This document shows positions 1 through 7,005 of a stretch of DNA of 22,374 nucleotides, in pieces. The DNA lies in the NCBI GenBank assembly GCA_900547765.1, contig URIA01000037.1, positions 1 through 22,374 on the forward strand. The letters run 5' to 3'. Each line of letters opens with the position of its first letter. Position 1 is the stretch's first letter. Made by a program: the position numbers and the translations under genes. Under the pieces are notes generated by a model. That model was given only the letters and a program-made list of their open reading frames with translations. It ran no database searches and had not been told where the DNA came from. The stretch comes from an uncultured Collinsella sp. Its GTDB lineage: Bacteria > Actinomycetota > Coriobacteriia > Coriobacteriales > Coriobacteriaceae.

Positions 1-1046
1 TCTCCGCTTACTTCGTCACGGATAACGACCGCATGGAGGCCGTGATGAAGGATCCGTACATCCTCATCACCGATCAGAAGATCTCCAGCGTCCAGGACAT
101 CATGCCTGTTCTCGAGGCTGTCCAGCGCGCTGGCCGTGGCCTGCTCATCATCGCTGAGGACATCGATGGCGAGGCTCTGCCGACCCTTGTCCTCAACAAG
201 ATTCGTGGCGCCCTCAACGTCTGCGCCGTCAAGGCCCCGGGCTACGGCGATCGCCGCAAGCGCATCCTGGAGGACATCGCCGTCCTCACCGGTGGCCAGG
301 CTGCTCTGGACGAGCTGGGCGTGAAGGTCGCTGACATCACCGCCGATATGCTCGGTACCGCTAAGTCCGTCACTATCTCCAAGGACAACACCGTCGTCGT
401 CGGCGGCGCTGGCTCCAAGGAGGCCATCGACGCCCGCATCGCTCAGATCAAGGGCGAGATGGAGAACACCACCTCTGACTTCGACCGTGAGAAGCTCCAG
501 GAGCGCCTAGCCAAGCTCTCCGGTGGCGTTGCCGTCATCAAGGTCGGCGCTGCTACCGAGTCCGAGCTCAAGGAGATCAAGCACCGCGTCGAGGACGCCC
601 TGCAGGCAACCCGCGCTGCTGTCGAGGAGGGCATTGTCGCCGGTGGCGGCGTCGCCTTCATGGACGCTGCTCCTGCGCTCGACGCCGTTGAGCTCGACGA
701 CCCCGAGGAGAAGATCGGTGTCGACATCGTCAAGAAGGCTCTGACTGCTCCGGTCGCTACCATCGCCAAGAACGCTGGTTTTGAGGGCGCTGTCGTGGTC
801 GACAAGGTTGCCGAGCTGCCCGCCGGCCAGGGTCTCAACTCTGCCAACGGCGAGTGGGGCGACATGATCGAGATGGGCATCCTCGACCCCGTCAAGGTCA
901 GCCGCGTCACCCTGCAGAACGCTGCTTCTGTCGCCAGCCTGATTCTCATCACCGAGGCTACCGTCTCCGATGTGCCCAAGAACACTCAGCTTGAGGACGC
1001 TATCGCTGCTGCCACCGCTGGTCAGCAGGGCGGCGGTATGTACTAA
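1..1046 (+). CDS. groEL: Chaperonin GroEL (60 kDa), 3' part
   Basis: Partial gene entering from the left edge; the frame is open from base 3 and ends with TAA at 1044-1046, leaving about 347 residues, roughly the last two thirds of a typical 540-residue GroEL. GroEL forms the cytosolic double-ring ATP-driven folding chamber with GroES. Visible signatures are the apical-domain segment with KAPGYGDRRK, the intermediate/equatorial segment EEGIVAGGGVAFMDA, and the equatorial GILDPVKVSRVTLQNAASVA. The C-terminus is short and ends GGGMY instead of a long GGM repeat or histidine-rich tail. Translated residues just before the first in-window methionine (YFVTDNDRM) match the family, so the start at 33 is not real. 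The insertion sequence begins 26 bases after the stop, so the native groEL terminator may have been displaced or replaced. Confidence 0.97.
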   Translation, partial: SAYFVTDNDRMEAVMKDPYILITDQKISSVQDIMPVLEAVQRAGRGLLIIAEDIDGEALPTLVLNKIRGALNVCAVKAPGYGDRRKRILEDIAVLTGGQAALDELGVKVADITADMLGTAKSVTISKDNTVVVGGAGSKEAIDARIAQIKGEMENTTSDFDREKLQERLAKLSGGVAVIKVGAATESELKEIKHRVEDALQATRAAVEEGIVAGGGVAFMDAAPALDAVELDDPEEKIGVDIVKKALTAPVATIAKNAGFEGAVVVDKVAELPAGQGLNSANGEWGDMIEMGILDPVKVSRVTLQNAASVASLILITEATVSDVPKNTQLEDAIAAATAGQQGGGMY

Positions 1047-1072
1047 GGCCGACAAGGTCTAGAACTCCCACC

Positions 1073-1110
1073 GGGAATCCGGGGGCGTGACGGGGGCTTC
1101 CCTCCGGAAC
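1073..1110 (+). repeat. Left inverted repeat of the insertion sequence
   Basis: 38 bases that match the reverse complement of 2758-2794 with two substitutions and one extra G. The core ATCCGGGGGCGTGACGGGG is identical in both copies. It lies on the recombinase 3' side, 26 bases after the groEL stop. Confidence 0.75.
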
Positions 1111-1122
1111 GTCCTCGGACAT

Positions 1123-1167
1123 GCAAAGAGGCTCCGCATCGCGCTTCGCGCTGCGGAGCCTCTTTGC
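1123..1167. terminator. Strong palindromic hairpin, probable bidirectional terminator
   Basis: A perfect 16-bp stem (1123-1138 with 1152-1167) closes a 13-base loop that can itself pair GCGC/GCGC. The arms begin GCAAAGAGG and end CCTCTTTGC, the A-rich/T-rich layout of a bidirectional terminator, although only three T's fall in the 3' arm. It sits 13 bases beyond the recombinase stop and inside the element's inverted repeats, so it could end transcription of the recombinase, of groEL, or both. Confidence 0.6.
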
Positions 1168-1179
1168 GTCCTGACGCTC

Positions 1180-2469
1180 CTATTTGGCAAGGTGTTTTTT
1201 AGAATCCATTTTGCGCTCGGCCTCGAAGGCCCGCCTGTCCCAATCGAGCGGAAGTCCGGCCTCGACCCATGCCTCGTAGGCCCTCCTTATGGGCTTGAGC
1301 TCCCTTTGGCCCCTCTCCAGCATCGAGATGTACTTCTCGCTGGTGCCCAGTATGGACGCCGCCCTCACCTGGCTGACCTTCGCCGCGCGCCTGGCCGCCA
1401 CGAGCCCCGAGGCGTCCCCGGGCCTCCTGATCTCGTGCGGGTGCATCAGCGCCCGGTACGCCTCCCTGGCCACGTAGCGCTTGAGGCACCTCATGACCTC
1501 CCTGTCGCTCTTTCCCCGCCCCCTGGCCCTCTCGGCGTACTCGGCGGTCTCGGGGTCGCGCATGACCCTCTGCCTCGCGATCTCGTGCAGCGCGCTGTTC
1601 GCCTGCCGGTCGCCGCCCCTGTTGAGCCTGTGCCTCACGGTCTTGCCGCTCGAGGCGGGGATGGGGCAGGCCCCGCATATCGCCGCGAACGACGCCTCGG
1701 AGCGCAGCCTGCCCGGGTTGTCCCCGGCCGCGACCGCGAGCTTGGCCGCGCTCACGGGCCCGCACCCGTACATCGCCAGCAGCGCGGGGCAGTTCTCCTC
1801 CAGGGACGCCTCGATCGCGCGCTCCATGTCGAGCGCCGCGTCGCGCGCAGCCCCCCACAGGTCCGCCAGCGCGCCGAGCGCGGCGCCCAGCGCGCCCTCG
1901 GCGCGCACGGAGGGGAGCTCCTCCATCAGCCTCGGCCCTCCCATGCCGCGGAACCTCGACCTGAGCCCCTCCGGCGCGGTGGTGAGCAGCGACCTCGCGG
2001 TGTTTATCGCCGAGGTCCGCGCCTTCACCGCCCCGGAGCGCGCCGCGAGCATGCAGCGAACCCCGTCGACCCACCCGTCCTGGCTCTTGGGGGTCCCGAG
2101 CCTTGAGCCGGACATCGCCGCGCGGGCGGCCCTCTCCGCGTCCGCCTCGTCGCACTTTCCCTGCCCCGGGCGCCTCCTCTGCATCCTCGCCGGGGAGAGC
2201 GCCTCGCGCACGGGCATCCCCAGCGACGCGAGGTGCCTGGTGAGGCCCGCCCCGTAGGACGACGTCCCCTCCATCGCGATGCAGGCCGGCTCCCCGGCCG
2301 CGGCGATCGCCCCGGCGAGTGCCTCGTAGCCCGCCGCGTCGGCGGGGAACTGGCGGGACAGGACCTTGCGGCCCCTCCAGTCCAGGACGTACAGCCAGTG
2401 CGAGTCGGCGTGGGTGTCGACCCCGCAGAAGACCGGCCCGCGGGCGTCGGGTATCGATTCGTTTTGCAT
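1180..2469 (-). CDS. IS110-family transposase/recombinase with C-terminal XRE-type HTH
   Basis: 429-residue recombinase. ATG at 2469 was chosen over the longer frame from 2568 because GGAG lies 8 bases upstream and family homology starts just after it. The N-terminal RuvC-like DEDD domain (about residues 14-165) shows D18 (CGVDTHAD), E67 (AMEGTSSYG), and D107 and D110 (GKCDEADAERAA). The C-terminal Tnp domain (about 230-315) shows MYGCGPVSAAKLA and ACPIPASSGK; S274 is the likely catalytic serine. IS110 enzymes cut and rejoin DNA through a phosphoserine intermediate, guided in studied members by a bridge RNA. Oddly, residues about 354-405 (LVAARRAAKVSQVRAAS, then GTSEKYISMLERGQRE) look like a complete XRE/Cro-type helix-turn-helix, followed by a charged tail. 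Ordinary members are 320-420 residues and lack this domain. No internal stop or frameshift is seen, so it may be active. Confidence 0.93.
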   Translation of the reverse strand: MQNESIPDARGPVFCGVDTHADSHWLYVLDWRGRKVLSRQFPADAAGYEALAGAIAAAGEPACIAMEGTSSYGAGLTRHLASLGMPVREALSPARMQRRRPGQGKCDEADAERAARAAMSGSRLGTPKSQDGWVDGVRCMLAARSGAVKARTSAINTARSLLTTAPEGLRSRFRGMGGPRLMEELPSVRAEGALGAALGALADLWGAARDAALDMERAIEASLEENCPALLAMYGCGPVSAAKLAVAAGDNPGRLRSEASFAAICGACPIPASSGKTVRHRLNRGGDRQANSALHEIARQRVMRDPETAEYAERARGRGKSDREVMRCLKRYVAREAYRALMHPHEIRRPGDASGLVAARRAAKVSQVRAASILGTSEKYISMLERGQRELKPIRRAYEAWVEAGLPLDWDRRAFEAERKMDSKKHLAK

Positions 2470-2700
2470 GTCTCGCTCCGTTCTTTCCGTGCTCGCCTGG
2501 ACCGGGCAGACGGCACACTGACGGGGCGCGATAGAATGCGGTTGTTCGGGTCCGCGGTATCGCTCCATGCTCCTATTAGGTCATGCGGCGGTCTCGGCTC
2601 GCCGCGGCCCGCGCGGGACATGTCAGGAAACGAGGGCAGCCCTGTGGGCGCCAGCGGAATGTGGGGTCACCGCGCGGTCCGCATCTGATGGTGTCGACGT
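2470..2700 (-). ncRNA. Candidate bridge-RNA region in the recombinase 5' leader
   Basis: About 230 non-coding bases separate the likely transcription start near 2698 from the recombinase ATG. In the IS110 group, known examples encode the guide (bridge) RNA in this position. The region is GC-rich with several short self-complementary stretches, for example around 2592-2614. I could not derive a definite fold or match guide loops to the flanks, so this rests on family knowledge and position only. Confidence 0.3.
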
Positions 2701-2704
2701 CAAT

Positions 2705-2734
2705 GGTATACGGGTGCATCATCGACGTCTTCAA
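2705..2734 (-). promoter_or_regulatory. Candidate promoter for the element's leader and recombinase
   Basis: On the minus strand, TTGAAG (2734-2729) is followed after 18 bases by TATACC (2710-2705). It lies just inside the right inverted repeat and points at the recombinase. GACGTC occurs twice here (2697-2702 and 2723-2728), which could be an operator or a stem. Confidence 0.4.
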
Positions 2735-2757
2735 TACAGAAAATATCAGTGCGGATT

Positions 2758-2794
2758 GTTCCGGAGAGAAGCCCCGTCACGCCCCCGGATCCCC
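2758..2794 (-). repeat. Right inverted repeat of the insertion sequence
   Basis: 37 bases complementary to 1073-1110. It lies on the recombinase 5' side and marks the likely element end; native sequence upstream of the riboswitch would resume at about 2795. Confidence 0.75.
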
Positions 2795-2961
2795 TGCGTT
2801 TACGGCCTTGAGGTCGGCGTGGGCGGAGATCGTGGCTGATGGGGATACGTGTCCCGGTCGCTGTTTCGCGGCTTTGCCGCGAAAGGCGCGTTACTTTGGG
2901 ACGGGTGGGGAACGTGGTTGTTGCGGTAACTGGTCCCCGCCATAAATTACCCATGGCATAC
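2795..2961. other. Non-coding spacer with a perfect 9-bp hairpin
   Basis: No gene is supported here. A perfect hairpin, TTTCGCGGC at 2864-2872 with GCCGCGAAA at 2876-2884 and a TTT loop, stands out but has no T-run on either strand. A weaker GGGGA/TCCCC pairing follows at about 2907-2938. It may be the remains of the original groEL-to-ribU spacer. Confidence 0.4.
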
Positions 2962-2989
2962 TTGCGCGAAAGCCTACTGGTGCTACACT
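2962..2989 (+). promoter_or_regulatory. Promoter of the FMN riboswitch–ribU operon
   Basis: TTGCGC at 2962-2967, a 16-base spacer, then TACACT at 2984-2989 preceded by TGC, giving an extended -10. The predicted start near 2996 falls at the 5' edge of the riboswitch. The insertion sequence ends about 170 bases upstream and leaves this promoter intact. Confidence 0.7.
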
Positions 2990-2995
2990 TGCAAT

Positions 2996-3180
2996 TGCTG
3001 TTTCAGGGCGGGGTGAAATTCCCCACTGGCGGTAAATCGGGCGGTGCCAAAGGGGCGCCGTGGTGCAGGCGAGACGCCTGCGGCCGAGCCGATGAGTCCG
3101 CGACCCGTGCGTGTGTTGGTTCGCATGCCGGCTGAACTGGTGAAACCCCAGTACCAACGGTTAGAGTCCGGATGAAAGAG
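2996..3180 (+). promoter_or_regulatory. FMN riboswitch (RFN element)
   Basis: The conserved blocks of the RFN aptamer appear in order: AGGGCGGGGTGAAATTCCCC with CTGGCGGTA at 3005-3034, GATGAGTCCGCGACCCGT at 3091-3108, then GAACTGGTGAAACCCCAGTA at 3134-3153 and ACGGTTAGAGTCCGGATGAA to 3176. P1 can form from TTTCA (3001-3005) and TGAAA (3173-3177). FMN binding normally lowers expression of riboflavin synthesis or uptake genes. No terminator hairpin with a T-run lies between the aptamer and ribU. The aptamer ends about 5 bases before the Shine-Dalgarno AGGTG, so control is probably at translation start. The long variable arm at about 3040-3090 is GC-rich. Confidence 0.95.
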
Positions 3181-3192
3181 GCAGGTGATCTT

Positions 3193-3783
3193 ATGTCTGA
3201 ACAGTCGCAGCATATCCATTTTGAGAACACGAATAGGTGGAGCACCAAACAGCTCGTTACCATGGCGTTGATGTGCGCCTTAGGCGCCCTGTTTATGTAC
3301 GTGCAGCTGCCTATCCTTCCTTCGGCGCCGTTTTTGACGTATGACCCGTCGCTGGTGCCGGCGATGGTGTGCGGGTTTGCATATGGTCCCGGTGCCGGTA
3401 CCGCTGTTGCCGCCATGGCGATCGTTATCCATGCGCTCACCACGGGTGACTGGGTCGGCGCGCTTATGAACCTGGTTGCCACGCTGGGCTACATTCTGCC
3501 CGCGGCTATCGTCTACCAGAAGATGCATACCTATAAGGGTGCCGTGATTGGCCTGGTGCTCGGCGTCATTGCCGCTACAGCGCTGTCTATGGTCGCAAAC
3601 CTTACCATTGGCGTATGGTTCTGGTATGGCTCGGTCGATGTGATCGCCCCGCTCATGATTCCCGCCGTCCTGCCGTTCAACCTTATCAAGACCGTGCTTA
3701 ACTCGGTGTTGACGCTGGTGGTGTATAAAGCAGTCTCCAACCTCATCACGCCTAAAAAGGACCAGGTCAAAGGCCGCGCATGA
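3193..3783 (+). CDS. ribU: Riboflavin ECF transporter S component RibU
   Basis: 196-residue membrane protein and substrate-binding subunit of an energy-coupling-factor importer; riboflavin is predicted from the FMN riboswitch directly upstream. ATG at 3193 has AGGTG 6 bases upstream; the in-frame ATG at 3172 lies inside the riboswitch P1 strand and is rejected. Features are a polar N-terminus, then about six hydrophobic helices beginning with TKQLVTMALMCALGALFMYV, and the S-component signature FLTYDPSLVPAMVCGFAYGP at about residues 47-66. The AxxxA-like small-residue pattern in the first helix is where S components dock on EcfT. The stop overlaps the next start (ATGA at 3780-3783), so it is translationally coupled to the ATPase. 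Length is normal for the family. Confidence 0.93.
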   Translation: MSEQSQHIHFENTNRWSTKQLVTMALMCALGALFMYVQLPILPSAPFLTYDPSLVPAMVCGFAYGPGAGTAVAAMAIVIHALTTGDWVGALMNLVATLGYILPAAIVYQKMHTYKGAVIGLVLGVIAATALSMVANLTIGVWFWYGSVDVIAPLMIPAVLPFNLIKTVLNSVLTLVVYKAVSNLITPKKDQVKGRA

Positions 3784-5684
3784 TTGAGTGTCGGGGCGTT
3801 TCCTTTAGCTATGACGGTGCCGTGTCGGCACTCGACGGTGTCGATCTGAACATCGAGGACGGGGAGTTTTTCTGCATCCTCGGTGGCAATGGGTCGGGCA
3901 AGTCGACGTTTGCCAAGCATCTGAATGCACTGTTGCAGCCCGATGCGGGCACGGTACGCATCAACGGCATGGATGCGTCCGACCCCGAGCTGGTCTACGA
4001 CATTCGTTCGACCGCGGGCATGGTGTTCCAGAATCCCGATGATCAGCTGGTGGCAACGCTTGTCGAAGATGACGTTGCGTTCGGTCCCGAAAACCTTGGC
4101 GTGCCATCGGCACAAATTGCGCAGCGCGTACGCGAGGCGCTGAAGGGCGTGGGCCTGGTGGGCTTTGAGCGCCACGAGACCCATGCGCTTTCGGGTGGCC
4201 AAAAGCAACGCGTGGCGCTTGCCGGCGTGCTTGCCATGGAACCGCGCGTTCTCATTTTGGACGAGGCTTCCTCGATGCTCGATCCGCGTGGACGTAAGGG
4301 CCTCATGAAGGCTTGCCGCGCGTTGCACGCTCGCGGTATGACCATCGTGATGATTACGCACTTTATGGAAGAAGCCGCCGAGGCCGATCGTGTCGCGGTG
4401 TTTCGGGCGGGGCACGTTGCCATGCTCGGTACGCCCGAGGAAATTTTGACGCGGGCGGATGAGCTTGCGCAGCTCAACCTGGATATGCCGGAGTCGTGTC
4501 GTCTGGGCATGGCGCTTCGTACGAAGGGCGTGCCTGTTCATGCGCAGGTGCGCGAGGTGGATATGGTCGCTGAGATTGCGCAGGCTTATGCCGAGCGAAG
4601 TGGGGCAGACACCGCGGGACAGTCTTCCGCATCCCAGTTGGAAATCGCTGACGGCACTGTTCCGGTAGACAACGAGGACAACGCGTCGGAGCCCGTCATC
4701 GAACTATCCCATGTTTCGTACAGTTATTCGCTCAGTCCGCGCGAGCGCCACCGCTGGCACAAGCGCTCGGCCACTGCGGGCAAATCGAGCAAACAGGCTC
4801 TCTGGGGAAACGACCCCAGCAGCCCGTGGGCGCTGCGCGATGTATCGCTGACGGTGCGTCGCGGCGAGTTCCTGGGCTTGGCAGGTCATACCGGTTCGGG
4901 TAAGTCGACGCTGGTCCAGCATCTCAACGGTTTGATTCGCCCTCAGGAGGGATCCGTTCGCGCGCTGGGGCTCGATCTGTCAAACAAGAAAGACGCCGCC
5001 GCGGTTAAGGCCAAGGTCGGCGTGGTGTTTCAATATCCCGAGCGTCAGCTGTTTGCCGAAACCGTGGCGCAGGACGTGGCGTTTGGTCCGCACAACCTTG
5101 GCTTGTCGCAGGCCGAGGTTGCCCGCCGCGTTGAGACATCGCTCTCGCGCGTGGGCCTCGACCTTTCCACGGTCGGCGACAAGAGTCCCTTTGAGCTTTC
5201 GGGCGGTCAGCAACGGCGTGTGGCATTCGCCGGCGTACTCGCCATGGAGCCCGAAGTCCTGGTGCTCGATGAACCCATGGCGGGGCTCGATCCGGCTGCG
5301 CGCAGGGATTTCCTAGGGCTCATCGACCGACTTCACCGCGATGGCCTGACCGTTGTCATGGTTTCGCATTGTATGGATGACCTGGCCAATTGCTGCGACC
5401 GCATTGTCGTAATGAACGAAGGCGCGGTGTTTGCCGAGGGAACCCCCGCGCAGGTGTTTGCGCATGCCGATGAGCTCAAGTCGATCGGCTTGGGCGTTCC
5501 CGCCGCCCAGCGTATGGCGCTGGCGCTTACGGAGGCGGGCGTGCCGCTGCGTCGCGGCGGGCTCTATACGGTTGAGTCGCTGGCAGACGAGTTGGTGGAC
5601 CTGCTAATCGGTCGCTCGGGCGGTCCTTCTAACGTCGCGGACATTGCTAATTCCAAGACGGTCGCGCGAGAGGAGGGCTGCTGA
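3780..5684 (+). CDS. ecfA: Fused ECF transporter ATPase (EcfA1-EcfA2)
   Basis: 634 residues holding two complete ABC nucleotide-binding domains. Domain 1 (about 1-240) has Walker A GGNGSGKST at 35-43, signature LSGGQ at 137-141, Walker B LILDEASSMLD around 158-168 and switch H194. Domain 2 (about 306-580) has Walker A GHTGSGKST at 369-377, LSGGQ at 473-477, LVLDEPMAGLD around 494-504 and H530. The DEA-SMLD and DEP-AGLD forms are typical of EcfA1 and EcfA2, so the single chain is an A1-A2 heterodimer in one polypeptide. A charged linker (about 270-345) joins the halves. It hydrolyses ATP at the inner membrane face to drive EcfT and the S component. It overlaps ribU by 4 bases and ecfT by 1 base. 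All catalytic residues are present in both halves. Confidence 0.95.
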   Translation: MIECRGVSFSYDGAVSALDGVDLNIEDGEFFCILGGNGSGKSTFAKHLNALLQPDAGTVRINGMDASDPELVYDIRSTAGMVFQNPDDQLVATLVEDDVAFGPENLGVPSAQIAQRVREALKGVGLVGFERHETHALSGGQKQRVALAGVLAMEPRVLILDEASSMLDPRGRKGLMKACRALHARGMTIVMITHFMEEAAEADRVAVFRAGHVAMLGTPEEILTRADELAQLNLDMPESCRLGMALRTKGVPVHAQVREVDMVAEIAQAYAERSGADTAGQSSASQLEIADGTVPVDNEDNASEPVIELSHVSYSYSLSPRERHRWHKRSATAGKSSKQALWGNDPSSPWALRDVSLTVRRGEFLGLAGHTGSGKSTLVQHLNGLIRPQEGSVRALGLDLSNKKDAAAVKAKVGVVFQYPERQLFAETVAQDVAFGPHNLGLSQAEVARRVETSLSRVGLDLSTVGDKSPFELSGGQQRRVAFAGVLAMEPEVLVLDEPMAGLDPAARRDFLGLIDRLHRDGLTVVMVSHCMDDLANCCDRIVVMNEGAVFAEGTPAQVFAHADELKSIGLGVPAAQRMALALTEAGVPLRRGGLYTVESLADELVDLLIGRSGGPSNVADIANSKTVAREEGC

Positions 5685-6484
5685 TGGAGGCGTTTTCGTT
5701 TGGCAGTTACTATCCCGGCGATAGTGCAATCCACCGCCTGGACCCGCGAACCAAGTTGCTCTTGGGCTTTGTGTTTCTGATCACGACGCTCACGGTCAGT
5801 GGCTTCCGCGGACTGGTCCCGGTCGCAATTTTCGTTGTGCTGACCTATGCCGTGTCTCGGGTGCCGGTTCGTCGCGTTCTGTCGTCGATGGCGCCGCTGC
5901 TGGCAATCGTCGTCGTGGTCGCGGTGCTCAACTTGTTTACCGATCAGAGTGGGCGCATCCTGTGGCAGCTTGGCTTTTTGCAGGTGAGCGAGGGCTCGCT
6001 GCGTTCTGCGGCGTTTATGGCGTGCCGTCTGACGTTGATGATGGCCGGCATGAGCGCCATTACACTCACCACGCCGACGCTCGACCTCACCGCGGGCTTT
6101 GAGCGTCTGCTCGCGCCGTTTGCGCGTGTGGGACTTCCTGCGCACGAGCTCGGCATGATTATGGGTATCGCGCTGCGCTTTATGCCGCAGTTTGCCACCG
6201 AGATGAAGCAGACGGCCGATGCACAGGCAAGCCGCGGTGCGCGCGTGACGGGAGGCCCGCTCGGCGGCGTGCGTATGCTCGGCAGTGTGGCGATTCCGCT
6301 GTTCACGGGCGTGTTCCGCCATGCCGAGACGCTGTCTGCCGCCATGGATGCACGCTGCTATCACGGCGAGCAGGGCCGCACGCGCCTGCATGCGCTTGCA
6401 TTTGGCCGCGGCGATGCGTTGGCGGCGGTAGTGACGGCGTTGCTGCTCATCTGCGTCATCGTCATCAACCTTCAACTTGTTTAG
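5684..6484 (+). CDS. ecfT: ECF transporter transmembrane component EcfT
   Basis: 266-residue integral membrane scaffold coupling ATP hydrolysis to tilting of the S component. Hydrophobic segments lie at about 24-40, 43-57, 66-84, 108-128 and 243-265. Between them is the cytoplasmic coupling region with two Ala-Arg motifs, ASRGA at 182-186 and MDARCY at 221-226, which bind grooves on the ATPases. The second has Cys where Gly is usual, a common variant. The N-terminal HRLDPRTKLLLGF is characteristic. The start overlaps the ecfA stop (TGATG), so ribU-ecfA-ecfT is a tightly coupled operon. S-component exchange is possible, so this module may also serve other vitamin transporters encoded elsewhere. 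Confidence 0.94.
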   Translation: MEAFSFGSYYPGDSAIHRLDPRTKLLLGFVFLITTLTVSGFRGLVPVAIFVVLTYAVSRVPVRRVLSSMAPLLAIVVVVAVLNLFTDQSGRILWQLGFLQVSEGSLRSAAFMACRLTLMMAGMSAITLTTPTLDLTAGFERLLAPFARVGLPAHELGMIMGIALRFMPQFATEMKQTADAQASRGARVTGGPLGGVRMLGSVAIPLFTGVFRHAETLSAAMDARCYHGEQGRTRLHALAFGRGDALAAVVTALLLICVIVINLQLV

Positions 6485-6514
6485 GCGCGATTCGAGCGCA
6501 AGAAAGGGGTCCCT

Positions 6515-6961
6515 ATGACCGACAACGACCGCACGGCTCAGCTTGAGCGCGCCTGTTCGTATCTCAGGCGCATTCCGGCGTGGTATCTGGCCACGACCGA
6601 TGTGACGGACGGACATCAGCCGCGCGTGAGGCCGTTTTCGTTTGCCATGGTCGATGACGGTAAGTTGTGGTTTTGCACGTCGCGCGACAAGGATGTGTGG
6701 GTGGAGCTGAGTGCGAATCCCAAGTTTGAGCTCTCGGGCTGGAAGCCGGGGGAGTGTTGGATCGTGTTGACCGGCGAGGCCGCACTTGAGGACGACGCAG
6801 TTGCGAGCGACAAGGTGCGTCAAGCAGGCTTTAAGCACATGGTGGGCATTGGCGAGGAACACGAGAGTGCCAACGACGGCCGCCTTGCGTTCTTTTCGGT
6901 CCGCAACATTGCCGCGCGGTTCTGCGATATCGACGGCAGCGAGGAGCGCCTGGAGCTCTAG
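6515..6961 (+). CDS. Pyridoxamine 5'-phosphate oxidase-like flavin-binding protein 1
   Basis: 148-residue single-domain protein of the FMN-binding split-barrel (PPOX-like) family. The pattern PAWYLATTD, then PRVRPFSFAMVDDGKLWFCT and KDVWVELSANPKFEL, matches the family strands that contact FMN phosphate and isoalloxazine. Members reduce or bind small substrates with FMN or F420; the substrate here is unknown. ATG has AAAGGGG 6 bases upstream. It starts 30 bases after ecfT on the same strand, so it may be read from the riboflavin-uptake operon, a sensible link for an FMN protein. A paralogue follows directly. True PdxH is longer (about 200 residues) and has a distinct C-terminus, so vitamin B6 synthesis is not claimed. 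Confidence 0.85.
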   Translation: MTDNDRTAQLERACSYLRRIPAWYLATTDVTDGHQPRVRPFSFAMVDDGKLWFCTSRDKDVWVELSANPKFELSGWKPGECWIVLTGEAALEDDAVASDKVRQAGFKHMVGIGEEHESANDGRLAFFSVRNIAARFCDIDGSEERLEL

Positions 6962-7005
6962 CTCGCACGATCCAAGCTCCCAAACTAGCTAGTACAGGAG
7001 GAAAC

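Larger units (their letters stand above)
1073..2794 (-). mobile_element. IS110-family insertion sequence with long inverted repeats
   Basis: About 1.72 kb bounded by imperfect inverted repeats at 1073-1110 and 2758-2794 (about 35 of 38 positions match, with one single-base gap). Inside is one minus-strand recombinase gene (1180-2469), a 107-nt 3' flank with a strong hairpin, and a 325-nt 5' flank that could hold a guide RNA. Third codon positions are visibly richer in C and G than in the neighbouring genes, suggesting transfer. No target-site duplication is visible just outside the repeats, as expected for IS110 elements. Long terminal repeats are not usual for IS110; the exact ends are inferred from the repeats alone. 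Confidence 0.75.

Noticed and set aside
1087..2106. Long plus-strand open frame (339 residues) across the insertion sequence
   Set aside because: It is a shadow of the transposase: proline/arginine-rich with no family likeness, while the minus strand shows clear catalytic motifs.
2470..2568. N-terminal extension of the transposase to an ATG at 2568
   Set aside because: The extra 33 residues have no family likeness, and a good GGAG site precedes the ATG at 2469.
2583..2954. Short open frames on both strands upstream of the riboswitch
   Set aside because: They overlap the inverted repeat and hairpins, lack ribosome sites and show no protein-like composition.
3003..3157. Open frames running through the riboswitch
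   Set aside because: The RNA signature of the FMN aptamer explains the conservation; no coding evidence.
3531..4541. Long minus-strand frame (336 residues) opposite ecfA
   Set aside because: Shadow of a gene with clear Walker and signature motifs; its composition is His/Arg-rich and meaningless.
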